Shown here piece after piece: positions 18,015 through 25,281 of a stretch of DNA of 64,000 bases. A model generated the notes under the pieces. The model had not been told where the DNA came from. It worked only from the letters and a program-made list of their open reading frames with translations, and ran no database searches. Origin of the DNA: Candidatus Polarisedimenticolia bacterium (GTDB lineage: Bacteria > Acidobacteriota > Polarisedimenticolia > Gp22-AA2 > AA152); NCBI GenBank assembly GCA_036004685.1, contig DASYRE010000054.1, positions 62,001 through 126,000 of the forward strand. The letters are read 5' to 3'. A program made the position numbers and the translations under genes. Within the stretch, counting starts at the first letter, position 1; each line of letters begins with the position of its first letter.

Positions 18015-18045
18015 CCCCCCCGCCGAACTCTGCGCGGCGGGGGGG
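18015..18045 (+). terminator. Hairpin after the FN3/CBM gene
   Basis: Perfect 11-bp stem CCCCCCCGCCG/CGGCGGGGGGG with a 9-nt loop, 24 bp past the stop. No T-run follows. Confidence 0.55.
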
Positions 18046-18215
18046 CAAGATCCGAGAAAACTTTCCCCCGAACTTGCCGCTGCGGGGCCGGCGCGACGCT
18101 CGGAGCTCGACCCAAGTCATGGCCTCTCGTGGTGTGAAATCCACAACGGCTTGTGGCTCTCGGGGCCGGGGAGTCTCCGGGAAGGCCCGCCCAGGCGCCT
18201 CTTGCCAGGAGGCCC

Positions 18216-18247
18216 TTGCCAAGTGTCGCAGCACTTGCGTCTATAAT
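18216..18247 (+). promoter_or_regulatory. Possible promoter with palindromic operator
   Basis: -10 TATAAT (18242-18247) with TTGCCA (18216-18221) at a long 20-bp spacing. The palindrome CAAGTG-N6-CACTTG (18220-18237) lies between them, where a repressor or a spacer-twisting activator would bind. The rest of 17992-18489 holds no gene I can support. Confidence 0.35.
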
Positions 18248-18381
18248 AATGAGGCGTCAGGGAGCGTCCAGCGCCACGACGAAGCGTCGTCGGCGAGACG
18301 GGCATGGAATGGTGGCGCGGCCTTCACCGTCCACACCACGAATCGGTTGGTGAGGTCAGCCCGGGGAAGCGTCGCGCCACC

Positions 18382-18409
18382 TTGAATTTCCGATACCATC
18401 GGTTATTCT
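18382..18409 (+). promoter_or_regulatory. Proximal promoter of the thioredoxin-like gene
   Basis: -35 TTGAAT (18382-18387), 16-bp spacer, -10 TATTCT (18404-18409). It would give a leader of about 75 nt. Confidence 0.45.
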
Positions 18410-18489
18410 GTGGGCCTCAAAAAGGGGAGTCTCCGGCTTCCGCGGCTCAATCCGTTGTCCAACGTACGTGTCGGAAAGAAGGAGGAGTG

Positions 18490-19092
18490 ATGAAGCGTCT
18501 GATGGTCGTCGGCTTGATGTTCGTGATGCTCGCCGCGGTGGCCGTCGCGAGCGTCAAATCGGGTCTGGGCGAAGGGGAGAAGATCCAGGCGTTCCTCGTG
18601 AAGAGCTGCGATGGCGGCGATCCCTACTGCCAGGTCTGCAAGTACGGGAAGCGGCCGAAGCTGATCAGCGTCGGGGACTTGAGCGACGCCGCCTGGATCG
18701 AGGATCTGAAGGCGATCCAGAAGCTCCACGAGAAATACTCCAAGGACGGCAAGGGGCTGGCCGTCTTCGGCCTGGCCGCCACCGTCAAGGACGGGAAGGC
18801 CTCTCCGGTGAGCGATCCCGAGGCGGCGCTGGCGAAGCTGAAGGAGATCAAGGAGAAGAACGGCATCACTTTCCCGCTGGTCATCGCCCAGAACGCGGAT
18901 GAAGTCTACAAGACCAAGAACCAGGCGAATCCGGGCTACAAGATCTTCGAGAACTACTACAACGTGACGACCAGCCGGACGGTTATGTTCGGCGACGCGA
19001 GCAACACGGTCAAGTACAACGCCGTGCTCGCCGACGACACCGAGAGCAAGCAGCTTTCCGATCTTGAGACGGTGCTGCAGAAGAACCTGTAA
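18490..19092 (+). CDS. Secreted thioredoxin-fold (redoxin-like) protein
   Basis: 200 residues from ATG 18490 behind GGAGGAG. The signal peptide MKRLMVVGLMFVMLAAVAVA is followed by SVKSGLGEGEKIQAFLVKSC and a Cys pair in DPYCQVCKYGKRP. A helix-rich middle (LEDLKAIQKLHEKYSKDGK-like) and a strand GLAVFGLAATVKD follow, as in AhpC/redoxin folds. CQVC could be a CxxC redox centre, or a structural pair. It is most likely a periplasmic or lipid-free secreted redox protein. Not part of an operon; the downstream SDR gene is convergent. Confidence 0.7.
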   Translation: MKRLMVVGLMFVMLAAVAVASVKSGLGEGEKIQAFLVKSCDGGDPYCQVCKYGKRPKLISVGDLSDAAWIEDLKAIQKLHEKYSKDGKGLAVFGLAATVKDGKASPVSDPEAALAKLKEIKEKNGITFPLVIAQNADEVYKTKNQANPGYKIFENYYNVTTSRTVMFGDASNTVKYNAVLADDTESKQLSDLETVLQKNL

Positions 19093-19154
19093 TCGAAGGG
19101 TCCAGGGTCTCGTCTCCGGAATCGGCTTGCCGGGGACGGGTCGGCATCGTTGTC

Positions 19155-19169
19155 GAGACGCGACGCTAG
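19155..19169 (+). repeat. Solitary copy resembling the MITE terminus
   Basis: GAGACGCGACGCTAG differs at one base from the right end of the element at 29109-29278 (GAGACGCGACACTAG). As there, its CTA is the complement of the TAG stop of a leftward gene. No partner inverted repeat is seen nearby. Confidence 0.3.
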
Positions 19170-20146
19170 GCGCTCTCGAAGGTGGCGCGCAGCGCCTCGT
19201 CGAACGGCGTGAGCGAGTAGCCGAGATTCCGGATCGCCTTTTCCGAGGAAAAAGCCCACGGCGTCTGCAGAGCCCGGACCAGGCCGCGCGAGAGAAGCGG
19301 CTTGGTCCGGGTGGCGGCGCCTACGATCTCGGCGGCGGCGGCGAAGGGGGCGAGGGCCGCGGAAGGGAAGCTCCGGAAGCGTCTTCCGTCGCCCGCCAGC
19401 GAGCCGATCTTCGCCATCAGATCCCGGATGGCGATGTTCTCTCCGCCCAGGATGTAACCCTCCCCCGCATCCCCCCGGCGCATCGCCTGGACGATTCCCC
19501 CGGCCACGTCTTCCCCATAGACGACGTTCAGGACCAGATCGCCGCGGTCCGGAAGCCAGCGGGGCACCCGGCCTTCCTTGAAGCGGCGGCACCAGGAGAA
19601 GACGCGATTGGCGTCCGAGAGGTCGCGCGGTCCGAACACGGAGGCCGGCATCACGAGAACGACCGGAAGCCCTTCGGCGGCGAAGCGCATCGCCTCGAGA
19701 TGGGCGTAGTACTTGGTCCGGTGGTAATCGCTGTTGAACACGCCGCCGGCGACCCGGGCGGTCTCGTCCTTCAGCGGCGCCGGATCGTTCGCATAGACGA
19801 TGATGGAGGAGGAATAGACCAGCTTCCGAAGTCCCAGCTCTTTCGCCGCCGCCAGAACGTTCCGCGTTCCGGTGACGTTGCTGCTCTCGTATTCGGCGCG
19901 CCGGGGGTGGTACTGCACGCGCGCGGCCAGGTGATAGCCCTCGTCGCACCCTTCCATGGCCCTCCGGACCACTCCGGAATCGGCAATGTCGCCGCTGAAG
20001 ATGCGCAGCGGGGCGCCCTCGGGAACTTCGAGGCGCGACGGATCGCGCACGATGACGTGGATGCGCCGGCCTTCGCCGAGCAGGCGGAGGAGCAGGCGCT
20101 TGCCGAGGAAGCCGGTGACCCCCGTGAGGAAGATGGACTCTCCCAT
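19166..20146 (-). CDS. NAD(P)-dependent epimerase/dehydratase (extended SDR)
   Basis: 326 residues. The N-terminus MGESIFLTGVTGFLGKRLLL holds the extended-SDR nucleotide motif TGxxGxxG, and the catalytic YxxxK is YHRTK near residue 140. This class acts on nucleotide-sugars, flavonoid-like ketones or hopanoid-type sugar intermediates (HpnA-like proteins have a similar layout). Substrate cannot be set from sequence alone. It is monocistronic, leftward, and divergent from the radical SAM gene. Its TAG stop lies in the MITE-end-like sequence at 19155. Confidence 0.9.
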   Translation of the reverse strand: MGESIFLTGVTGFLGKRLLLRLLGEGRRIHVIVRDPSRLEVPEGAPLRIFSGDIADSGVVRRAMEGCDEGYHLAARVQYHPRRAEYESSNVTGTRNVLAAAKELGLRKLVYSSSIIVYANDPAPLKDETARVAGGVFNSDYHRTKYYAHLEAMRFAAEGLPVVLVMPASVFGPRDLSDANRVFSWCRRFKEGRVPRWLPDRGDLVLNVVYGEDVAGGIVQAMRRGDAGEGYILGGENIAIRDLMAKIGSLAGDGRRFRSFPSAALAPFAAAAEIVGAATRTKPLLSRGLVRALQTPWAFSSEKAIRNLGYSLTPFDEALRATFESA

Positions 20147-20229
20147 GAGGCGAGTCTAGCGGCCGGGCCGCCGCTTGTCGAACCGGCCTCTTCCCGGCGG
20201 GCGGCGTCCCTCCGGAAACGCCCCTTTGG

Positions 20230-20238
20230 TGCTATAGT
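20230..20238 (+). promoter_or_regulatory. Extended -10 promoter, apparently leaderless
   Basis: TG-C-TATAGT ends at 20238 and the ATG follows 6 nt later at 20245, so transcription should begin at or next to the start codon. The same 9-mer TGCTATAGT precedes the gene at 23824. Confidence 0.5.
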
Positions 20239-20244
20239 TTCACG

Positions 20245-21120
20245 ATGAATCCCGCGCCCCTCGGCATCAGCCGGCACTCCCGCTCCCTCGACGGCAGCCG
20301 CTACGTCTACGCGGTTCTCTCCCGCCGATCCAAAGGGATCTCGGTGGGCATCAACCTGAACCCCGACAAGATCTGCAACTTCGACTGCATCTACTGTCAG
20401 GTCGATCGCACGGTCGCGCCGGCGGTCTCCCGGGTCGACGAAACCCTCCTGGCGCGGGAGCTGGAGTCGACACTGGCGAAAGCCAGCAGCGGAAGCCTGT
20501 TCCAGGCCCCTCCCTTCGATCGGGTGCCGGAGCCGCTGCGGCGGCTCGCCGACCTGGCTTTCGCGGGGGACGGCGAGCCCACCACCTATCCGAGGTTCCG
20601 CGAGGTGGTGGCGCAGGTCGTGGCGCTGAAGAGGAATCTGGGACTCGACGGCCTGAAGATAGCGCTCTTGACCAACTGCACGGTCCTGGACAGGCCGGCG
20701 GTGCGCCAGGCGCTGGCGCTGCTGGACGAAAGCGACGGCGAGATCTGGGCGAAGCTGGACGCCGGAACGGAACAGTACTATGAGACCGTGTGCGTCCCGG
20801 GGGGCGCGAAGTTCGCGAAGATCCTGGCCAACATCCTGGAAGCGGCCCGGATCCGGCCGCTGGTGATCCAGAGTCTCTTCCTGCGGTACCGGGACGCGCC
20901 GCCCCCGGCGGAGGAGATCGCCGCCTTCTGCGAGCGCCTCAACGAGGTGACGGCCGGCGGCGGGCGGATTCGGGGGGTCCAGGTCTACACCGTCGCGCGC
21001 CGTCCCGCCGCCGCGGCGGTGTCGCCCCTCTCCGACGGCGAGGTGGACGCGATCGCCGAAGAGGTGAGGCGCCGAACGGGCTTGCAGGTCGAGGCTTTCT
21101 ACGGCTCCAGCGCCTGGTAG
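20245..21120 (+). CDS. Radical SAM protein (UPF0026-like)
   Basis: 291 residues. The 4Fe-4S cluster motif is CNFDCIYC near residue 55, preceded by SRRSKGISVGINLNPDKI. The fold continues with DLAFAGDGEPTTYPRF, the GxP/GGE-type SAM-binding strand. The SRR...GVNL..CNxxCxYC pattern matches uncharacterised Fe-S oxidoreductases of the UPF0026 kind. The reaction is unknown. There is no ribosome-binding site; the -10 element 6 nt upstream suggests a leaderless transcript. The next gene, DUF1848, begins 9 bp downstream. Confidence 0.88.
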   Translation: MNPAPLGISRHSRSLDGSRYVYAVLSRRSKGISVGINLNPDKICNFDCIYCQVDRTVAPAVSRVDETLLARELESTLAKASSGSLFQAPPFDRVPEPLRRLADLAFAGDGEPTTYPRFREVVAQVVALKRNLGLDGLKIALLTNCTVLDRPAVRQALALLDESDGEIWAKLDAGTEQYYETVCVPGGAKFAKILANILEAARIRPLVIQSLFLRYRDAPPPAEEIAAFCERLNEVTAGGGRIRGVQVYTVARRPAAAAVSPLSDGEVDAIAEEVRRRTGLQVEAFYGSSAW

Positions 21121-21129
21121 GGAACCGCC

Positions 21130-22017
21130 GTGCATCTCATCTCGGCCAGCCGCCGCACCGACATTCCCGCCTTCTATTCCGACTGGTTCATGGAAAGGAT
21201 ACGGGCGGAGACGGTCTCCTGGGTCCAGCCCTTCAACGGCCGCATCGTGACGGTGTCCCTGGCTCCCGCGGACGTGGCGGCGATCGTCTTCTGGACGCGG
21301 AATTTCAGCCCCATGGCCCGCCACCTGCAGGAGCTTGCGGAGCGGGGCCATCGCAGCCTGGTTCATTACACCATCACCCGGCTGCCGAGGACCTTCGAAA
21401 CCCACGTTCCCGCAGCCTCGACGGCGGTCGCCCGTTTCCGGGAGCTGGCCGGCCGGATTGGAGCGGAGCGCGTCCTCTGGCGTTACGACCCCATCCTGAT
21501 TTCCGCGGAGACGGGCGTCGACTTCCATCGGCGCGCGTTCGAGTCGCTCGCGGCCTCGCTGGAAGGGGCGACCCGCCAGTGCACCCTGAGCTTCGCGCAG
21601 GTCTACGGAAAGGTGCGCAGGAATTTCACCCAGCGGGCGCTGCCGCTGCCCGACCCGGACCTGGAGCTGCGGCGCCGCCTCGCGGCCCGGCTCGGGGAGA
21701 TCGGAGCGGCGCGGGGCATCGAGGTGAAATCCTGTTGCGGCGACGATCTGCTGGGCGGCTCGGTGGGGAAGGCGCGCTGCGTCGATCGGGAACAGATCCT
21801 CCGGCTCTGGCCCGAGCTGGAGGTCGGCGCCCGCCCCTCTCCGACCCGCGAGGAATGCGGCTGCTTCCATTCGTGGGACGTGGGAGCCTACGACACCTGC
21901 CTGCACGGCTGCATCTATTGCTATGCGACCCGCAACCGGGCGGCGGCGCAGGAGCGGCATGCGAAGCATGATCCCGCCTGCGAGACCCTGATTCCGGTCG
22001 CACCTCCCGGACGCTGA
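21130..22017 (+). CDS. DUF1848 family Cys-cluster protein
   Basis: 295 residues from GTG 21130. The N-terminus ISASRRTDIPAFYSDWFM and the block FNGRIVTVSLAP...VFWTRNF are hallmarks of DUF1848. The C-terminus carries CLHGCIYCYA, a CxxxCxxC motif like that of radical SAM enzymes but located at the end of the chain. Family function is unknown; an Fe-S cluster is likely. It lies 9 bp behind the radical SAM gene and 25 bp before trmJ, so the three form one rightward operon. Confidence 0.88.
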   Translation: MHLISASRRTDIPAFYSDWFMERIRAETVSWVQPFNGRIVTVSLAPADVAAIVFWTRNFSPMARHLQELAERGHRSLVHYTITRLPRTFETHVPAASTAVARFRELAGRIGAERVLWRYDPILISAETGVDFHRRAFESLAASLEGATRQCTLSFAQVYGKVRRNFTQRALPLPDPDLELRRRLAARLGEIGAARGIEVKSCCGDDLLGGSVGKARCVDREQILRLWPELEVGARPSPTREECGCFHSWDVGAYDTCLHGCIYCYATRNRAAAQERHAKHDPACETLIPVAPPGR

Positions 22018-22042
22018 CTTCCCTCGTTCCTTCGGAGCAGCG

Positions 22043-22816
22043 ATGGACCTCTCCGTGATCCGGATCGTCCTGGTGGATCCCCGGATCCCCGAAAACATCG
22101 GGATGGCGGCGCGGGCGATGAAGAACTGCGGCCTGTCGCGCCTCGTCCTGGTGCGGGGGGCGGATCCCGGCCAGCCGGCCGCGTGCCGGGTAGCCATGGA
22201 CGCTCTGTCGATCCTCGAGGCGGCGGAAACGTTTGCCGACCTCGACGCCGCCGTGGCGCGCTCGCGGATGGTCGTGGGAACAACCCGGCGCGCGGGCCAG
22301 GATCGCCGGCCGCTTCTGTCTCCCGCGGAATGGATCCGGGACGTCCTGCCGCGCGCCGCCGGCGGGGAGATCTCCATCCTGTTCGGCACGGAAAAGGACG
22401 GGCTGACGCGGGACGCGGTCGACCGCTGCGACGTGCTGCTCACGCTCGGGGGCCATCCCGAGTTCCCCTCCTTCAACGTGGCTCAGGCGGTCTTGTTGGT
22501 GGCCTACGAGCTGTTCAGGACCGCCCCCGAGCCGGCGGAGGAGCGCCGGCTCGATCTCGCGAGCGCGGCGGATCGCGAGGCCCTCTTCCGGCATCTCGAG
22601 ACCGTGATGCTCCGGGTCGGCTTCCTCCGCGCGAACCACGGCCGTATTCTCTCCACGTTCCGGAGGCTTCTCGGACGGACCGGCCTGGAGGAGCGGGAGA
22701 TCAGGATTCTTCGGGGGTTCCTCAGCCAGATCGAATGGGCCCTCGGGGCGGGGAACCGGGCAGGGAGTGAAGGGGCAGGCGCCGGATCGCCCGGCGGCCG
22801 CCCTGACGAGCCGTAA
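22043..22816 (+). CDS. trmJ: tRNA/rRNA 2'-O-methyltransferase, TrmJ/SpoU family
   Basis: 257 residues. SpoU-family motifs are in place: IVLVDPRIPENIGMAARAMKN at the start, ISILFGTEKDGLTRD in the middle, and the knot motif FPSFNVAQAVLLVAYEL. An additional C-terminal helical region (about 170-250) matches TrmJ, which methylates the ribose at tRNA position 32 using SAM and works as a dimer. The weak leader CGGAGCAG precedes ATG 22043. Third gene of the radical SAM-DUF1848-trmJ cluster. Confidence 0.9.
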   Translation: MDLSVIRIVLVDPRIPENIGMAARAMKNCGLSRLVLVRGADPGQPAACRVAMDALSILEAAETFADLDAAVARSRMVVGTTRRAGQDRRPLLSPAEWIRDVLPRAAGGEISILFGTEKDGLTRDAVDRCDVLLTLGGHPEFPSFNVAQAVLLVAYELFRTAPEPAEERRLDLASAADREALFRHLETVMLRVGFLRANHGRILSTFRRLLGRTGLEEREIRILRGFLSQIEWALGAGNRAGSEGAGAGSPGGRPDEP

Positions 22817-22837
22817 GTCGTCTTTAAAGAGAGAAAC

Positions 22838-22860
22838 AGGGCCGGAGGCGCTCCGGCCCT
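22838..22860 (-). terminator. Intrinsic terminator of the SWIB gene
   Basis: Perfect 10-bp stem AGGGCCGGAG/CTCCGGCCCT with a 3-nt loop. Leftward it is followed by GTTTCTCTCTTT. It is shared with the end of trmJ on the other strand, where no T-run follows. Confidence 0.8.
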
Positions 22861-22885
22861 CGATGGCAAAGGAGGGCGATCGGAA

Positions 22886-23161
22886 TTACTTGAGGTGCTT
22901 CGACACGAGCTTGGTCATCTCGAACATCGAGACCGATTTCTTGCCGCCGAAGATCGGCTTGAGCTTGTCGTCGGCATTAATCATCCGCTTGTTCTTGGCG
23001 TCCTGGAGCTTGTTCTTCTTGATGTAGGCCCACAGCTTCTTCGTCACCTCGGTGCGCGGCACCGCTTTCGAGCCGATGACCTCTCCAAGGGCGTCGCTGG
23101 GGGTCATGGGCTTCATGAACGCGGCGCTGGGTTTGCGGGCCTTCTTCTTCGCTGTCGCCAT
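22886..23161 (-). CDS. SWIB/MDM2-domain protein
   Basis: 91 residues. A Lys-rich N-terminus (MATAKKKARKPSAAF) precedes a full SWIB domain (about 18-90: PMTPSDALGEVIGSKAVPRT, VTKKLWAYIKKNKLQD, NKRMINADDKLKPIFG). In eukaryotes SWIB belongs to chromatin remodellers; stand-alone bacterial copies occur in several phyla and probably bind DNA or protein. The start at ATG 23161 follows AAAGGAGAGG. It has its own promoter and terminator, hence is monocistronic. Confidence 0.93.
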   Translation of the reverse strand: MATAKKKARKPSAAFMKPMTPSDALGEVIGSKAVPRTEVTKKLWAYIKKNKLQDAKNKRMINADDKLKPIFGGKKSVSMFEMTKLVSKHLK

Positions 23162-23217
23162 CTGCCTCTCCTTTGCAAAGTGGTTCGCAATGTCAGGGAA
23201 CTTGATACCGGGCGATA

Positions 23218-23246
23218 TTCATACCCGGAGGACGTGAAAAAATCAA
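23218..23246 (-). promoter_or_regulatory. Promoter of the SWIB gene
   Basis: Leftward -35 TTGATT (23241-23246), 17-bp spacer, -10 TATGAA (23218-23223). Confidence 0.5.
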
Positions 23247-23368
23247 GCGGGACCGGCGAAAAATGATCCGGCCGCGGAAAGCTCCGGTCCCGCCGGGTCT
23301 CCGGAAAGGGGTGCCGCCGCTTCGCCGAGCTCCTTCCAAGACGCGGCGGCGATCCTCACCGGCGGGCG

Positions 23369-23824
23369 CTACCGGCCCGGGTCGGAGGGGTTCTCGAAGG
23401 GAATCAGCTTGCGGGGACGCCGCGGCGGAATGGCCTTGACGTCGCGCGTGAGCCGGTCGAACATCGTCTCGATGTAGCGCTCGAAGGCGAGGAGCAGATG
23501 GGGAGGCAGGGACGGCGAGGGGGCCCGGCGGACGGCCCGCCCGGAAGCGCCGGCGTTCTCCGGCTCGCAGGCCTCGGAGCCGGCCATCTCCGCGGCTAGG
23601 CGCTCCTTCTGCATCCGGGCCATGACGAATTCCAGCTTCTTTTCCCAGAGACACCGGGACCGATCGGCGGACTCCTCCGCGGGGGACTCTTCTCCCGGGC
23701 ATTCCTGCTCGATCCGGTGGATGTCCTCGAGCGCCTTGCGCTCCTGGTCCTCATAGGAGCGGTAGACCCGCTCCTCCACCTCGCACCAGAGACACATCAT
23801 CGCCCCCGTGGGTTGCCGCTTCAC
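23369..23824 (-). CDS. Hypothetical protein with N-terminal CxxC
   Basis: 151 residues from GTG 23824. An early CLWCEVEERVYRSYEDQERK gives a single CxxC followed by a highly charged, probably helical or coiled-coil stretch (about 14-75). A Pro/Ala linker follows, then a second helical part with FERYIETMFDRLTRDVKAIPPRRP. No family recognised. The promoter TGCTATAGT (23848-23856) supports expression. It stands alone between the SWIB gene and the two-component pair. Confidence 0.6.
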   Translation of the reverse strand: MKRQPTGAMMCLWCEVEERVYRSYEDQERKALEDIHRIEQECPGEESPAEESADRSRCLWEKKLEFVMARMQKERLAAEMAGSEACEPENAGASGRAVRRAPSPSLPPHLLLAFERYIETMFDRLTRDVKAIPPRRPRKLIPFENPSDPGR

Positions 23825-23847
23825 GAATCTGCGGACGCGGGAGCGAG

Positions 23848-23856
23848 ACTATAGCA
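23848..23856 (-). promoter_or_regulatory. Extended -10 promoter
   Basis: Leftward TG-C-TATAGT, identical to the box before 20245 but with a leader of about 17 nt before GTG 23824. Confidence 0.4.
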
Positions 23857-23910
23857 TATTTCCGGCGGTTCCGGTCGGATATGGCGGCCCCGGAAAGCGC
23901 GGCCGCGGCG

Positions 23911-25281
23911 CTAGTTCTGGCGGTTCTTCGTCCAGCGATCGTTGGTGATGCCGTACTTGTGGACCTTGTAGTTCATGACGCGGCTGGAGACGCCCAGGAG
24001 CTTCGCCGCCTCCTTCTGCACCCAGTTGCAGCGCCGCAGCGCCTCCATCACCGCCTCCTTCTCGAGCGCCTCGAGGTTCAGGAGCTGGCGATCCACCACC
24101 GTGCCGCCGTCGCCGTTGCCGTTCGCCCCGCGGCGCAGAATGCTCAGATCGCTTTCGGTGATCAGGTCCCCTTCGGCCATGAGCACCGCCCGCTCGATGG
24201 TGTTCTCCAGCTCGCGGACGTTGCCCGGCCAATCGTGCCGCATGAGCATCTCCAGCGCCGCCTCGCTGAACCCCTTGGCGGAGCGCTTCAGCTCCCTTCC
24301 GAGCATCAGGACGAAGTGCCGCGCCAGCGGCGGGATGTCCTCACGCCGCTCCCGCAGGGCCGGGACGTGCAGGCTCACCACGTTGAGGCGGTAATAGAGA
24401 TCCTCCCGGAACCGCCCTTCCTGGATGGCGGCGCCGAGGTCGATGTTGGTGGCGGCGATCAGCCGGACGTCGACCTTCAAGGTCCGGTTCCCGCCGACGC
24501 GCTCGAATTCCTGCTCCTGAATGGCGCGCAGCACCTTCGCCTGGGTGGAGGCGCTCATGTTCCCGACTTCATCCAGGAACAGCGTCCCTTCGTTGGCGAG
24601 CTCGAACCGGCCGATGCGCTGCCGCTCGGCGCCCGTGAACGCCCCTTTCTCGTGGCCGAACAGCTCGCTTTCCAGGAGCGTGTCGGTGATCGAGGCGCAA
24701 TTCATCTTGACGAAATTGTTGTCGCGCCTCTGGCTGTTGCGGTGGATGGCCTCGGCGATGAGCTCCTTGCCCGTGCCGGTCTCGCCCGTGATCAGCACCG
24801 TGGCGGAGCTTCCGGCGACCTTCTCGATCGTCGTGAAAATCTGCTTCATCGACGCCGACTCGCCGACGATTCCCTCGGAGCCGGGGCTGCTGCCGAGATA
24901 GGTCACTTTGCGGACCAGGCGGGTGTGCTCGAAGGCCCGCTGGATCTTGAAGTCCATCTCGTCGATGGAGAAGGGCTTCTGGATGTAATCGTACGCCCCC
25001 TCCTTGATCGCCTCGACCGCCCCGTCGATCGTTCCGAACGCCGTCATGATGATCACCATGGTCTGCTCGTTGTGCGTCTTGGCCCGCTTCAGGACCTCGA
25101 GGCCGTCGCACCCCGGCATCTTGAGATCGGTCACCACGAGATCGAAGACCTGGCGATCCAGCTTCTCCAACGCCTCGCGTCCCGTCGCGGCCTCGACCAC
25201 CTTGAATCCTCCCTCCGCGAAGGCCTGGCAAAGCCCCTCGCGCAGGGTCCTCTCGTCCTCGGCGACCAGGATGTTCTTCAT
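23911..25281 (-). CDS. NtrC-family sigma-54-dependent response regulator
   Basis: 456 residues: receiver domain (about 1-120, MKNILVAEDE, acceptor Asp in LVVTDLKMPG, Lys in IQKPF), AAA+ domain (about 135-375, Walker A GETGTGKE, sigma-54-contact loop [15 protein letters not shown], Walker B TLFLDEVG) and a Fis-type helix-turn-helix at the C-terminus (KEAAKLLGVSSRVMNYKVHK). It hydrolyses ATP to open sigma-54 promoters when phosphorylated. The start at ATG 25281 overlaps the kinase stop by 4 nt (ATGA), so the pair is coupled. Targets are unknown; the sigma-54 promoter at 16248 is a candidate in principle. Confidence 0.96.
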   Translation of the reverse strand: MKNILVAEDERTLREGLCQAFAEGGFKVVEAATGREALEKLDRQVFDLVVTDLKMPGCDGLEVLKRAKTHNEQTMVIIMTAFGTIDGAVEAIKEGAYDYIQKPFSIDEMDFKIQRAFEHTRLVRKVTYLGSSPGSEGIVGESASMKQIFTTIEKVAGSSATVLITGETGTGKELIAEAIHRNSQRRDNNFVKMNCASITDTLLESELFGHEKGAFTGAERQRIGRFELANEGTLFLDEVGNMSASTQAKVLRAIQEQEFERVGGNRTLKVDVRLIAATNIDLGAAIQEGRFREDLYYRLNVVSLHVPALRERREDIPPLARHFVLMLGRELKRSAKGFSEAALEMLMRHDWPGNVRELENTIERAVLMAEGDLITESDLSILRRGANGNGDGGTVVDRQLLNLEALEKEAVMEALRRCNWVQKEAAKLLGVSSRVMNYKVHKYGITNDRWTKNRQN

